DNA of 64,000 nt from Vibrio sp. VB16 (lineage in GTDB: Bacteria > Pseudomonadota > Gammaproteobacteria > Enterobacterales > Vibrionaceae), in contig NZ_CP087591.1 in NCBI RefSeq assembly GCF_015594925.2, positions 1,488,001 to 1,552,000 of the forward strand, read 5' to 3'. The notes under the pieces are model-generated. The model did not search any database. It was not told the DNA's origin and saw only the letters and a program-made list of their open reading frames with translations. Shown piece after piece: positions 24,801-36,600 of this stretch (the first letter of the stretch is position 1; every line of letters starts with the position of its first letter). A program made the translations under genes and the position numbers.

Positions 24801-25015
24801 CACAACAGTCGGTGTGAAAGTCCCCATCAACCAACAAGATTGAGAGAACAGCAAATGCGAAGATTTAAAAGTAGGTCACACGCACAGCGCTTCCTCAGTA
24901 TTCTCTCTTTAATGTATAACATCTTCAATTTACAAAAGCACTTGTGTAGTGTCGAGTTCTACAAAATAGCAGTATTGTTGCCTTTGCTACATGGAGTGAT
25001 ACTACAGGTAGTTAA
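24801..25015 (+). pseudogene. C-terminal remnant of an IS6-like transposase, frameshifted
   Basis: The frame open from 24792 encodes NSRCESPHQPTRLREQQM followed by RRFKSRSHAQRFLS, the characteristic DDE-transposase C-terminal block (N-x-R-x-E-x-SHQPTR-x-RE-x-x-M-x-x-FKS) of transposases usually filed under IS6. Similarity continues through FNLQKHLCSVEFYK, then jumps to another frame where AFATWSDTTGS and a TAA (25013-25015) restore the expected ending: a frameshift near 24975. The catalytic N-terminal part and terminal inverted repeats are absent, so this is a dead fragment. Confidence 0.75.
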
Positions 25016-25054
25016 GGGGTCATATACTGGGATACTACGACTCAATTTAGTAAG

Positions 25055-25081
25055 TTGACAGTACCTTTTTCTAGCTAAATA
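25055..25081 (+). promoter_or_regulatory. Possible promoter of the type I secretion operon
   Basis: A perfect -35 TTGACA (25055-25060) is followed by TAAATA (25076-25081), but the spacing of 15 is short. It lies about 130 bases before the first ABC gene. The 5' leader would hold an AAGGA ribosome site at 25200-25204. Confidence 0.35.
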
Positions 25082-25210
25082 TTAAATCCAGACAACAATC
25101 CGAATATTGATTTACTGGAGGATTAAAAAATACGTAAAATCAGTTCGTTACCTTGCAATACTTAGGTTTATGTACCAATCTTATTTTATAAGTATGGATA
25201 AGGATTGTGT

Positions 25211-26887
25211 ATGCCCGTCAGTTCAGTAAAAAACAAAGGGGTAGTAGGAAAAGTTCTACTGCCTTCTTTGCTCATCAATTTACTCTCTCTCGCCGTTCCT
25301 CTAACGGTACTTCAAATCTATGACCGTATTTTACCTAACCAAAGTTATGGAACCGCGACTCTACTTTTAGCGGGTGCGACTTTGGCTGTTGCAATGGAAG
25401 CACTCATTAGGTTTGTACGAACTTGGCTTCTTTCTGCTGCTGCCAGTAATACAGAAAAAGCGACGTATCAAACCTTGGTTGAAAGGGTAACCACCGCTTC
25501 ATCAAACCATATTCGCCATCTGGGTATTGGTGGTGTAGAAGAGGGGCTCGGCTCCGTATCAAAAGTCAAAGATTGGTATTCAGGTGGGATTATCGCTGGT
25601 TTTATTGATCTACCTTTTGCATTGATCTTTTTAGGTTTGGTGGCTTACATCGGCGGTGAGCTGGTAGCGATACCTTTGGTAGTTTGGCTAATTACACTCG
25701 GTATTGTTTGGCTATCTTCTATTCGCGTTAAAAGCCTAAGTGAAGAAGCGTCTCAAGATGAGCAGGAGCGAAAAGCGTTTTTGATTTTGCTGAGCCAAAC
25801 AGTTCAAGGAATCAAGCGACAGGCCGTCGAGTCTCGAATCTTTAATCAGTTTAAGTTCCTCAACAATGTTCGTTCTCAATCCAAAGCAAGAGAAGAAGAA
25901 CAGAATGCGTTCGCACAAGAATGTATTCAGCTTGCTGCCTTAGCGACTTCAGTGTTGCTCGTGATTACCGGTAGTTTATGGGTGTTGGATGGCCAGTTGA
26001 CCACAGGTGGACTGGCGGCATGTTCCATTTTATCGGGTAGGGCCGTTGCACCGTTAAGTGCTCTGGTTGGCGTCCGAATTAAGCTCAATTCAATACACAG
26101 TGCTAATCAAGCAATAGAAAAGTTGAGTGACAAGTCGGTTACTGTACATCCTGTCTCCAAGCCATCGACTTTTACCCATACCACTCCTGATCAACTTCAA
26201 GCAACGCTTACCGATTTTGAAACTTTGGAGATTAAACAAGCAACGGTTGAAAGGTACAGTGCACTAGGACAAGTGGACTTGATGTTGAATAAAGGCGAGC
26301 TGGTTCTTCTGGAAAGTGAAGACCGTCATATTAACAGCCATCTACTATCATCGATTGCAGGTATTGATGATCTGACAGCGGGTGAGTGCTTCATTAACGG
26401 GGAATCCGTTTCAATTGCATCCGTAACCAACATTGCAGCCTATTGTGGCGTTAAAGGACAATTGGTGTCGGGCACTATACTCGACAACTTGTGTGGCTTT
26501 GATCCCGAGAGGACACAAAGCGCCAATGACTATGCAAAGCGTCTTGGTTTAACCAAAGAAATTACCCGTTTACCGGATGGGTTAGAAACTCAAATTGGCC
26601 ATACGAGTGCTTCTTTATTGAGTATGGGGAATGTGAAAATGCTCAATATCGCGACTCAGCTAGCAAGTGACAAGCCCGTCATTATGCTAGAAAGGCCTGA
26701 CTCTTCGTTAGATTTAGATGCCCTTGGGAACCTAGTTAAGGTGTTGGAGCAAGAAGTCTCGGCAGGACGAACCATACTGATGGTCAGTTACTATTCGAAA
26801 CTTCGCGAGTTAGCTAACCGAATCATTACAGTGGAAAGTCGAGCCATTACGGTCAAAAGTGAAAGTAATCAGGAGGCCGTAGTATGA
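25211..26887 (+). CDS. Type I secretion ABC subunit with degenerate nucleotide-binding domain
   Basis: Inner-membrane ABC half-transporter of 558 residues. The N-terminal exporter domain has six helices (VLQIYDRILP is a T1SS-exporter hallmark). The C-terminal nucleotide-binding domain is present but dead by motif: where Walker A should be it has ESEDRHINSHLL (from residue 368), the signature is LLSMGN (469-474), Walker B is IMLERPDSSLD (491-501), and the H-loop His is Tyr in MVSYYS. It lacks a C39-like N-terminal domain. Start ATG at 25211 has AAGGA six bases upstream. The stop overlaps the next start as ATGA, so it surely pairs with the second ABC protein. Confidence 0.88.
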   Translation: MPVSSVKNKGVVGKVLLPSLLINLLSLAVPLTVLQIYDRILPNQSYGTATLLLAGATLAVAMEALIRFVRTWLLSAAASNTEKATYQTLVERVTTASSNHIRHLGIGGVEEGLGSVSKVKDWYSGGIIAGFIDLPFALIFLGLVAYIGGELVAIPLVVWLITLGIVWLSSIRVKSLSEEASQDEQERKAFLILLSQTVQGIKRQAVESRIFNQFKFLNNVRSQSKAREEEQNAFAQECIQLAALATSVLLVITGSLWVLDGQLTTGGLAACSILSGRAVAPLSALVGVRIKLNSIHSANQAIEKLSDKSVTVHPVSKPSTFTHTTPDQLQATLTDFETLEIKQATVERYSALGQVDLMLNKGELVLLESEDRHINSHLLSSIAGIDDLTAGECFINGESVSIASVTNIAAYCGVKGQLVSGTILDNLCGFDPERTQSANDYAKRLGLTKEITRLPDGLETQIGHTSASLLSMGNVKMLNIATQLASDKPVIMLERPDSSLDLDALGNLVKVLEQEVSAGRTILMVSYYSKLRELANRIITVESRAITVKSESNQEAVV

Positions 26888-29115
26888 ATAGTTTAGATGC
26901 TAACAACCGTTCAAATACGAGCAACCGCCCAGATACGAGCGGGCGACAAGAGATGATGAACCATTTAGAAACCGAGAGCCTTTCTGTTCTTAAGCAATTG
27001 GAAGTGAACGCAAATATCCAATTGTTTGCACATCAATGGGTCGATGAAAATGGCATAGAATCGATTGACGATATGTTTGCCTTGTTCGATAGGTTAGCAC
27101 TGCCATACCGCCTAGTTGCCGACTTAGACGAAGTCGGTGACCACAAATTATTGTTATTGGTACTGAGTGAGAATGAGTTAGTCTTAGGTCATTTTGAATC
27201 AAAACAGTTTATTGCTTCGGACTCCACTGACGATATTACGAATTCCCCCCAGTTTTGTATCGTTGTAGAAGGTCCGCCATTAGAAAAGGGGTCTCCTGAT
27301 TGGGTTGGCGAAAGGTTACATGCGTTTCGCCCAATCATTCCTAAGTTACTGCTGGTCAGTTTTGTCACCAACTTGTTTGCATTAACTGTTCCATTTATCA
27401 CTATGTCGATTTATGACCACGTGATTGGCGGTGACGCGGCGCACGAGTTGCAAGGTATCGCCATTGGCGCGTCTTTGTTGTTTGTGATGATGGGTTGGCT
27501 AAGAACATTGCGCAGCCGAGTGTTTGCTTCAGTTTCGAACCGAGTGAGTCGTGAGATATCCCAATCCTTAGTGCAACGTTTGCTTCGAAATAGCTACGCT
27601 CAAAATCAGCAAACGGCATCTTCTAGTCAACAGAATCAGGTGATGTTGTCAGAGCGTATTTCGGGTGTGTTATCTGGTCCACTAGGCAATGCTCTTTTTG
27701 ACCTGCCATTCATTCTTATTTTTGTGTTAGCGATTGGCATTTTAGGAGGTTGGTTAGTTTTAGTACCCATCATATCTTTGATTCTTTATTACTTATTGGC
27801 AAAACGGTCGATACGTTCAAGCAGCAAGCGTTCAATGCAATCGACAGTCGCGGGTACTAATCGTCAAAACATGACTAATGAGCTGTCATCCAAACTCGCC
27901 TTTATCCGCAGTGCCGGTTTTTCTCAACATTGGATTCAACGTTTCAAAAAAGCTAACCTCCTCGCGTCAACGGTGACGTTTAACCAGTCGGTTTTACAGA
28001 GCCGATATACCTCCATTTATTATTTTATTGGTGTGGGTTCAACCTTAGCGGTGATGGGATTAGGGATAGGGCTGATTTTCGAACAAGTTATGACTCCCGG
28101 TGGTCTTATCGCGTCCATGATGTTGATATCCAAAGTGACAGGTCCGGCTCAAATGTTGGCGAACAGTGCGATGCGCTTTAATAGCTTTAATCAATCCAAA
28201 CTACAGGTGAACCGTATCCTTTCTCAACCTTCTGAGCGAGAATTTAGCTATCAGCATCACCCGTTGTCATCGGTAGCGCCTAGTTTGAAGTTAGAGCAAG
28301 TAACTTTGCGTTATCCCAAGCAGAGTCGCCCGGCATTGAACGGAGTGAGCTTTGAGATCGAAGCGGGAGAGGTTGTTGCTATTACCGGGCCTTCTGGTAG
28401 TGGTAAGTCTACGTTGATTGAAGTGTTGTCAGGCTTACAGCCTATTCAAAATGGTATGGTTGAGCTTGATGGCGTTAACCTTGTTCAATACGACCCGCAA
28501 CTTTACCGCCACTGGTGTTTGATTCGAGCTGCTTATCCGGATTTATTGACGTTGAGTATACGAGAGTGGCTAAACGACGGGCATAAAGTCGAAGAACAGA
28601 GAATGATTTCTGCAATTGATATGGTTGGAGGGAAACGCTGGTTCAACACACTACCAAATGGGTTAGATACTTCCATTAGTAGCATCCAACCGGATAGCAT
28701 TTTTGATATGTTGTCAGGTAGCGTTGCGCAGATCCTCATTGATGCAAAAGCTCTGGTTTATGATTACCCAATGTTCTTAATGGATAATCCAGTGCCAGAC
28801 TCACATCCAAACGCCAAGCGTATCTTTGGTGAGTTTGTGCTATCGAAAAAAGGAAAGGCAACGGTGGTCTACACCTCACACGATCCGGATTTAATCAAAC
28901 TTGCCGATAAAGTGGTGGTTCTAAATGAAGGTGCAGTCGTTTATGCTGGGCCTTTAGAACCAGAGCCGCCGCAAGAACCACAAAAGCCTCAAGAATCACA
29001 GGAGCCTCAAGAAAAAACTCAAGTTCAGCAGTCATCTATTCAAGACCCGTTAGCTCAACAGCATGCTGCTTCTCAGGAACAATCACAGTCTAAGCAAGGA
29101 GTCGCTAATGGCTAA
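26884..29115 (+). CDS. Type I secretion ABC subunit with C39-like domain and partly degenerate ATPase
   Basis: 743-residue ABC exporter. The N-terminal region (about 40-135) resembles a protease-dead C39-like domain, which binds substrate in HlyB-type systems. It is followed by six helices (MSIYDHVIGG is typical) and a nucleotide-binding domain. Walker A GPSGSGKST (502-510) is intact and the H-loop His is kept (YTSHDPDL). The signature is LSGSVAQ (610-616) and Walker B reads FLMDNP (631-636), so the catalytic Glu after Asp634 is Asn635. The C-terminal tail of about 50 residues is Pro/Gln/Glu-rich. It overlaps hlyD-like by eight bases. Confidence 0.9.
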   Translation: MNSLDANNRSNTSNRPDTSGRQEMMNHLETESLSVLKQLEVNANIQLFAHQWVDENGIESIDDMFALFDRLALPYRLVADLDEVGDHKLLLLVLSENELVLGHFESKQFIASDSTDDITNSPQFCIVVEGPPLEKGSPDWVGERLHAFRPIIPKLLLVSFVTNLFALTVPFITMSIYDHVIGGDAAHELQGIAIGASLLFVMMGWLRTLRSRVFASVSNRVSREISQSLVQRLLRNSYAQNQQTASSSQQNQVMLSERISGVLSGPLGNALFDLPFILIFVLAIGILGGWLVLVPIISLILYYLLAKRSIRSSSKRSMQSTVAGTNRQNMTNELSSKLAFIRSAGFSQHWIQRFKKANLLASTVTFNQSVLQSRYTSIYYFIGVGSTLAVMGLGIGLIFEQVMTPGGLIASMMLISKVTGPAQMLANSAMRFNSFNQSKLQVNRILSQPSEREFSYQHHPLSSVAPSLKLEQVTLRYPKQSRPALNGVSFEIEAGEVVAITGPSGSGKSTLIEVLSGLQPIQNGMVELDGVNLVQYDPQLYRHWCLIRAAYPDLLTLSIREWLNDGHKVEEQRMISAIDMVGGKRWFNTLPNGLDTSISSIQPDSIFDMLSGSVAQILIDAKALVYDYPMFLMDNPVPDSHPNAKRIFGEFVLSKKGKATVVYTSHDPDLIKLADKVVVLNEGAVVYAGPLEPEPPQEPQKPQESQEPQEKTQVQQSSIQDPLAQQHAASQEQSQSKQGVANG

Positions 29116-30421
29116 ACAACCTATTGAACAGGGCAAGCGCTACGGTGAACTTGTTGAATCGCAAAATACGGCTCGTACTTTGACTTTGGCGACGTGGTCG
29201 GTTGCCTTATGTGTTATTGCTTTTGCTACTTGGTCTATGGTCACTCAAGTTGATGAAATTGCCAAAGCCAAAGGAGCTGTGATTCCTGAAGGCGAGAAGC
29301 AAGTATTACAAAGTGCAATCGGTGGCAAGTTAAAACAAATCTTAGTGAAAGAAGGTCAATTGGTTGAGAAAGGTCAGCCTCTTGTTGAGTTTGATGCGAC
29401 CTTTCAACGTACCGCTCTTGAAGAACTCAAATCTCAACAAGTGACGCTTCTAGCCAGTGTTGAACGCATGAATGCTTTGCTTGAGCAACGAGAGCCCAAC
29501 CTTGCGGAGTTTGAAGTAGATTACCCAGAGATTGTTAGCCAACAAAAGGCGCAGTTGAATGCGCAAAAAGCACTCTATTTCCAAAAGCGAGTGGTGCTTG
29601 AGAAAGAGAGCGAGGAAATTGCAGAGCAGCTTCGTAGCGTAGAAAAGACCTTGCCGAGTTATGAGAAAGAGTTGAATGCGACTAAGCAAGAGTTGAATAT
29701 ATTAGAAAAGGGCTACAAAACGGGTAATATTTCACGGTTACGGGTGCTTGAAATGCGCCAGAAGTTGGCAAGTATCGAGCAAAAAATTGAAGAAGCTCGT
29801 GGTAAGAAGTCGGTATTGATTAGACAAGCTGACAGTAATGATCAAAAAATCATACAGCTTCTTGCGGAGGCGAAAGCTAAAGTGAGCGATGATCGTTCTA
29901 AAGCCGTATCTGACTTATCAGCCCTGAACGCGAGAGTACGCTCAAGCCAAGCAAAATTGACCAACACCATGTTGGTGTCGCCGCTACAAGGTTTGGTGCA
30001 AAGCCTGCCAAGCACACGAAACGGTGGTGTTATTCAGCCGGGTGGGACCGTGGTAGAGATCGTCCCTGTTGGTGGTAAAGCTGACTTTAAAGCCCGTTTG
30101 TCGCCAAGAGATATTGGTTTTGTGAGTGTAGGGCAGCCGACTCGAATCAAGATTGATGCGTTTGATTACAGCCGCTTTGGGGCATTAAAAGGAGCGGTAG
30201 AGAGTATTTCGCCAACCACAAGTCAAAGTGAACGCGGTGAAATCTATTATGAAGTAGTCGTCTCGGTGGATGTCCCATATTTCCGTGATAATCCGGAGAG
30301 CTTTTCTATCTTGCCAGGTATGACGGGCGAGGTAGATATCACCACTGGTGAGAAATCTGTATTCCAGTATCTATGGAAACCGATTTACACGAACGTGAGT
30401 GTCGCGTTTGGTGAGAGGTAA
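29108..30421 (+). CDS. HlyD-family type I secretion periplasmic adaptor
   Basis: Membrane-fusion protein of 437 residues linking the ABC pair to an outer-membrane TolC channel. One N-terminal helix (about 25-45), a biotinyl-lipoyl half-motif (GGKLKQILVKEGQLVEKGQPLVEFD), a long coiled-coil hairpin (about 100-280), the second lipoyl half (MLVSPLQGLVQSL) and a beta-barrel with the HlyD signature (EIVPVGGKADFKARLSPRDIGFVSVGQ; LPGMTGEVDI). The start ATG at 29108 has AAGGAG six bases upstream and overlaps the end of the preceding ABC gene. No TolC-like gene is in the window, so the outer-membrane partner is presumably encoded elsewhere. Confidence 0.93.
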   Translation: MAKQPIEQGKRYGELVESQNTARTLTLATWSVALCVIAFATWSMVTQVDEIAKAKGAVIPEGEKQVLQSAIGGKLKQILVKEGQLVEKGQPLVEFDATFQRTALEELKSQQVTLLASVERMNALLEQREPNLAEFEVDYPEIVSQQKAQLNAQKALYFQKRVVLEKESEEIAEQLRSVEKTLPSYEKELNATKQELNILEKGYKTGNISRLRVLEMRQKLASIEQKIEEARGKKSVLIRQADSNDQKIIQLLAEAKAKVSDDRSKAVSDLSALNARVRSSQAKLTNTMLVSPLQGLVQSLPSTRNGGVIQPGGTVVEIVPVGGKADFKARLSPRDIGFVSVGQPTRIKIDAFDYSRFGALKGAVESISPTTSQSERGEIYYEVVVSVDVPYFRDNPESFSILPGMTGEVDITTGEKSVFQYLWKPIYTNVSVAFGER

Positions 30422-30472
30422 TCCCTATAAAGAGTAGCTGGATAGTCAACGAATAAGAAAGTAGAAAAGTAT

Positions 30473-30502
30473 AAAAGGGAGCACATCATGTGTTCCCTTT
30501 TT
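30473..30502 (+). terminator. Terminator of the type I secretion operon
   Basis: AAAAGGGA-GCACA pairs with TGTGT-TCCCTTTT (one G-U pair) around a three-base loop, followed by T-rich sequence; about 50 bases after the HlyD-type stop. Confidence 0.8.
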
Positions 30503-30542
30503 GGTTTTTATATTCTCTGTTTTGTATGTTGTTTAGAGAGAA

Positions 30543-30573
30543 ACAATAGGGAGCAAGTAATGCTCCCTATTGT
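30543..30573 (-). terminator. Hairpin downstream of the giant repeat protein gene
   Basis: ACAATAGGGAGCA and its exact complement (13 bp) enclose a five-base loop. It lies 70 bases beyond the stop of the minus-strand adhesin. The minus-strand tail is only weakly T-rich (TTTCTCTC). Confidence 0.6.
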
Positions 30574-30642
30574 GTTTGCTTAGAGTTTAAGCGGTAAGTT
30601 GCAAGCACTAAGCGTTAGGTAATAAGTACTTGATATTTTTAG

Positions 30643-33600
30643 TTATGAGTTAGGATCTATCTCCGGTAACCCATCGATATCGTGGTGGTGATGCTCATCA
30701 TCTTGGTTATGGTTGACGTTCGCATCATGGTGTTCAAGCGCATCTGACATATCCAAGTGCGCTTGGTCATGTGTCGTTGCATCTTGTTGGTCGACTTGTG
30801 CAAGTACGATGTCCATGTCCGCAGGTTGATCGTGAACAGTTGTCGATGTCGGATCGGGCTTAATACCTAGAGCATCCAGATAAGCTGCAGCGCCATGGTG
30901 GCTGGTTTTTTGATCGGGTTCTTGGTGAGCATGCTGGGTTAAATCCAGATAACTGTCATCACTTTGGGTGGTAGTCAAGTCCGCTTGGGAAGCCATGTCT
31001 GGCTCGTCATGTAGTACCGGAGGTGGTGGCGGTGGAGCTGGGTGTGAAGCATGTGCGATAGGAGTGATTGTCATATCAACCACCTCGGTACCAATATTTA
31101 GTTTGCCGCTATTCCCCGGGCCGTGACTCAGTATCTGAATGTTGACATGCGCGACAACTTCATCTTGATTCGAACCTTGTAAGGCAACTTCGAACTTGTC
31201 TTCATGTTGACCAATGCCAGAAGCACTGCCATGTGGCCCTGTGTGAACATTTGCTTGTTCTTGATAATGTAAATCACCGGTTTGAGGGTCAATGGTTAGT
31301 GTTCCATATTGCCCATGATGACTGGTCACATACTGTCCATTCGGTAGATGGATTCTCCAACCGTGTTGTGTGGTGGGTACTGGTGTTAAAGACGGCAATT
31401 GTGGTGGTATGCCAAGCGTGGCAAACACTTGATGACTTCCTGATGGCGGCTTGACCACGATTGGCTCAGGTATGGCACTTGCAGCAAAACCTTGGTTACC
31501 TGCGGTATTTCCGTGTTCGTCAGTCATGGTCGCCTGTACTTGAGAACCCGGACGAACTTCAATTTGTAACCCATGCTGTAGGCTGTGAGCATCTAATACA
31601 TGGTCTTGTCCATTAACGACAAGGTGCTCGCCAATTTTTGCGTCACCAGGAGGCGTAATTGTTGCTGTGATAGTATTTGGGTGTCCGTGAGCAATTTCTG
31701 TTTTGCTGTATAAGTTGTCAACTCCTGCGTTTTCAAAAGTAATAGTAGGGAGTTTAACCTGAGTGTCGACTTGATAAGCAACATCTGTGGTGGCGTGAGC
31801 GCTGTTACCAGCGCTATCTGTTACCGCGATTGACGCTTCAATTTTTTGGTCAGCATCTGCAGTTAACTCGCTACCAGGAACGGCAATGGAATAGTGTCCT
31901 TGTGAGTCTACAGTGCCAGTATGTTGTGCCCCATTGACGTTCAAAGTAACAATGTCACCGACATTAAAATCACCAGAAACAACCCCTGTGATATCAACAG
32001 ATGAATTGGATTCTTGAGCGTTAATTACATTATCAGCGGTAATTGGATCGGTCTGAATAGCGACATGTATTTGCGTATCAACGGTGAAAACTTGTGAACC
32101 TGTGGTTGCACTCCCCACATTTCCGACCGCATCGGTAGTTTGTATTGTTGCTTCAATAGAGTGTATTGGTGCAGCCTGACCACTTGCATAACTAGTATGA
32201 ATATTAGCATGCTCCAACACTCTGCCATCAACTGGAATTGAGAAGTGTCCGCTAACGTCAATAGTGCCCGTGAGAGACAGAATATGCGCCCCGTTTATTT
32301 TTAAGCTTACTGTGTCACCTGCGTGATAATCGCCAGTCACCGTCCCTGTTATCGGAATGCTTTGACCCGATTCAAGGGCATTAAGCACGTTATCTTGTGT
32401 AACTGAATCGACGGTTATATGTGGAATAGGGTTCTGTGTATCGACCAATAAATGAGTTGAAATACGAGGCGTTGAATTGCCAGCAGTATCTACGGTTCCT
32501 ACTTGTATTGGGTAGTCGAGATCGGACGCCATGATGTTTTGGTGAATAGATGCACTAAGGGTCAGTGACCATGAACCATCCGATTTTACGGTCGCGTCAT
32601 AAAAATGATTATTACCAACGACAACATACACGACATCACCAGGGGCGATGTTGGAGGTTGTTCCTGTTATCACTAGCGGTTGATTATTCTCAGCAGCATT
32701 TAGCGCATTATCATGCGATATCGGATTCACAGTCACCGTGCCAGGGCTCGTATCTAAGGTAAAACTAAAGTAAGTCGCTGGAGATAAATTGCCTGCGATA
32801 TCCGTTTGTCTTACTTGCAGGTTGTTTACACCTTCTACTGGGTTAAATACGGCAGTCCAAGTGTGTCCGCCATCATTTGAATACTCTACTTTTGCGCCCG
32901 CTTCCGTTTGAATTGAAAGCCGAGAGTCTTTAGTGATTAAGTCTGGGGTGTTGACGGAGTGTGGCCCAGTGTCGTTGCGCAATGAGACAGTCGGCGCGGT
33001 AATTGTATTGTCGAGGGTGAAAGTCAGTGAAGTATTGGTCGACACATTTCCTGCTGTGTCAGTTTGTCTCATACTAACGGTATTTGAACCTTGTTGTGGC
33101 GTAAAGCTCGATGTCCATGTATGCCCGTTGTCAGTGGAATACTCAACCGTTGCGCCTGCTTCTTGTCCGCCAATAGTTAGTGCACCATCACTGGTGATTA
33201 AATCGGAGTTATCACTTCCCGTATCATGGGTTAATCCAATGGTAAGCGGCGCAACCACAGTATCAACATGTACAGAAAGTAGTGACGATGTTGCAGGTTG
33301 CACTGATGAAGGAGCCAATGCTTTGGCAGATAGATTATGAGCGCCATCCGTTAAGTTGCTGACCACTGCACTGTATTGACCCGATGTGTCAGATACTGCG
33401 TGTCCAACTGGCGTGGAACCATCGTAAATAGTGACCAGTGAATAGGGAATGTCAGTGTGTCCCGTTATTGTTGGCGTTGTCTCTTTGGTGACGTTATCCG
33501 TATCTGATTTACCTGTATCATTCGATGTTGCTAAATCTATTGTAACTCCATTGTTTGGTGGCGTGTTTGTTCCAGTAGGTAAGCTTGGTTGAGTTGTTGT

Positions 33601-36600
33601 GACCAATGGATTGACAGGCACAGTTGTTGAAATCGTTGGTTGCTGACCAGGTACAACTGAAATATGACCATTGGTATCAAAAGTAATGAACTTCGATGAT
33701 TCGCCACCATGATTGTCAGCCACTTTTACTTCAAATACATCGGTTCCGTGATACGTGTGTGTAGCTGAGTTATAAGTCATCCCTGCAACCGAAGAGTTTG
33801 CCGTGTACACATAGGTACCGGAATCCGGATCGACAGAGAGCGAACCAAATTGCCCTGTTGAACTGACGACAGAGAAAGTATGTGTATCTTTAACGTCAAC
33901 ATCGGTTTCAGTGAGGGTTCCCGTTGTCGGGGTGGTTTGGGTAACAGATAGTATAGGGTCATCATTAGTACCAACGACGGTTATGACTATTTGGTGTTTA
34001 TCTCCTCCGCGAGAAACCACTTCATATGTAACTTGATGTTTTTCGCCTTCAGCAAGTCTATTTAAATTGTTGTTCGGAACCGAGTAAGTCCAGTCGCCGG
34101 CTCGGCCAATACTTAAATCACCGCCAAATTGGTCACTCACCGCATGTACATTTCGGTTGGCGACGAATTCACTTTCCCCTGAGTCAGGGTCGGAAACAAT
34201 TAGTACTCCCGATACTGCCACAGTATGTTGAGAGTCACCTTGAACGTGGACATCCTCTTTTACCGATCCGGTATCGTTTACTGAAAATACAGCAGTATCA
34301 TTGACTGCTGTTAATGTGGTACTTGCGCCTGTGTGTGCTACACCGCTATGTCCATCGATGACGTCATAAGAAAAATGCACCTGCCCGTTATAGTTAGTAT
34401 CGGGGTGGAAGTTAAATGTCCCATCTTTGTTATCAACAATGACGCCGTGATCAGCGACTAAGTTGGTTATGTTTAAGTGCCCTATGTCGTTGTGATCGAT
34501 GTCTGTAGCATTTGAAAGAAGATCGGACTTGTTTAGCTGAATATCGGTATCTTCTATTCCTGGTGCTAATTTAACTTGCGCTGAAACTACTGGTGCATCG
34601 TTGGTTCCCTGAACGGTTATGGTGAGCAGTTGGCTGGCAGTACCATCTAAGGAATGAACAGTGTGAGTTTCGGTAAATGATTCACCAGCACCGAGTTTTT
34701 GTACCTCATCTATGGAGTTATCAATGGTGTAGTTCCATCTGCCATTAGCGCTGATTTTGAACTGTCCATGGTGTGCAGTATTGACGGTTTCCGCTTGTAG
34801 ATAAGATTGATCATGGTCAGGGTCCATCACTTGTAAACGCCCGCCAGCATAGAGGTTCGTGGTGCTCGCTGGAACAAAGTGTTCTTCAATAACAGATTGA
34901 TTAGCAGGCAATAAATTTGGCATCGATACATGAATACTCGCGTTGCTATCTTCACCAGTTACTTTAACCATCACCGTCAGAGTTTGCCCATCTGACGTTT
35001 TTATCTCATAAGGGAATTCTTTCGATTCGCCAGCATGTAAACTTGCAACAAGGTCATCAGCGTGGCGGTTTAATGCGCTTTGTAATCTAAATTGGTATGA
35101 ACCATCAGGCCAAACAGTTAGATCACCAGGGGCATACCCTTGCCCTATGTATTGTCCACTAAATACAAACTGGGTATTATCACCAGTATCTGGATCGACT
35201 AATTGTAATCTGCCACCATAGCCGTGTTGTGCGCTATTAAGTGCTTGTGTTTCTGTCATCTGAATAACGTTGGAAGCAAGCGTGGCTTTATCGTCTGTGC
35301 CGACCATGGTTATGGTGGCAATGGCAGGGGTTTGCCCACCATGATTATCATCAATCATGTAATGGACAACGACATCGGATTTCTCACCATCTCCTAGGTG
35401 CTGAAATACTTGAGCATGGCTATCAATGATCAACGAATGACCATCGCTCGCTATTATGACACCTTGAGGTAACTTGCCAGTACTGCCTTCAAATGAAGCC
35501 TGTATCTGACTAATAGATAAGACATCACCATCAACATCAGTGGCACCTGCAAGTAAATTTATAGTATGGTGCGTATCTGTGTCTTCTGTTACAGAATCAA
35601 CAATAGGAACATTATCAGGGTTATCGTTGATCGCGCCTAGTGAGGTGATTGCTCCTGTATGGGTCACTCCACCATGTGCATCCCTAATATCATATGAAAA
35701 GTGGACATTACCGTTGTAATTTTTCTCCGGTGTAAATGAAAAGCTACCATCTGAATTAATTGCAATTGAACCATGATCAGCATGCAAATTTTCTATAGTA
35801 AGTAGCCCAGCATCGTTGTTATCGACATCGACAGTATTTTGCAGCAATTGTGCGATAGTGATGGTTTGGCGGGTATCTTCTGTGCCGGTGTTAAGTTGTA
35901 CTTCTGATGAACAATACGGGCGGTCATTACTGCCATGAATTGTGATAACAATGTTATGAGTTGTACCGTCCGCTGACTTGATTGTGACTGTATCGGTTAG
36001 GTTTTGCCCCTGACCGAGTTTATCAATTGCTCTACCCGTTGAATCTTGGCCTATTGAAGCGTAATAGCTCCAATCACCGTTTTCTTGCAATATCACCTGA
36101 CCATAATTTCCGTGGTAAATACCATTTTGGGCGTGGGCTTCACCACTATCGGCATCGTGGATATTAAGGTGGCCCTTGGTATGGATCTGATCATTCCATA
36201 ATTTGCCAGTATTGTGATGCTGATGATCGGGCGATCGATCGTTCACCCTCGAACCAGACATACTGCCGTCTGGCGCCGTAAAAGTGTGTCCTTCATGCAC
36301 ATCACCAGTATCTGTCCCTGTAATTTTTGCGGCGTCGCTAACGGCATCTATGTGAAGAGTATTCGTCGCTTTCTGTGAGTCTACATGACCATCATTGACG
36401 GTGTACTTAAACTGAACATCACCATTGAAATCTTGCGCGGGGACGAATTGAAGTTTACTGATGTCTGCGGTGGCAATGCTCTGACCTGATGAGATGTCAT
36501 GCCCGTCAAGAACAAACTTACCTTGTGCCGCTGGTGGTAGCTCTGTAATTGAAATCGAGTGCAACGTGTCTCCGGTGTCGACATCGGTGAACCCAAATTG

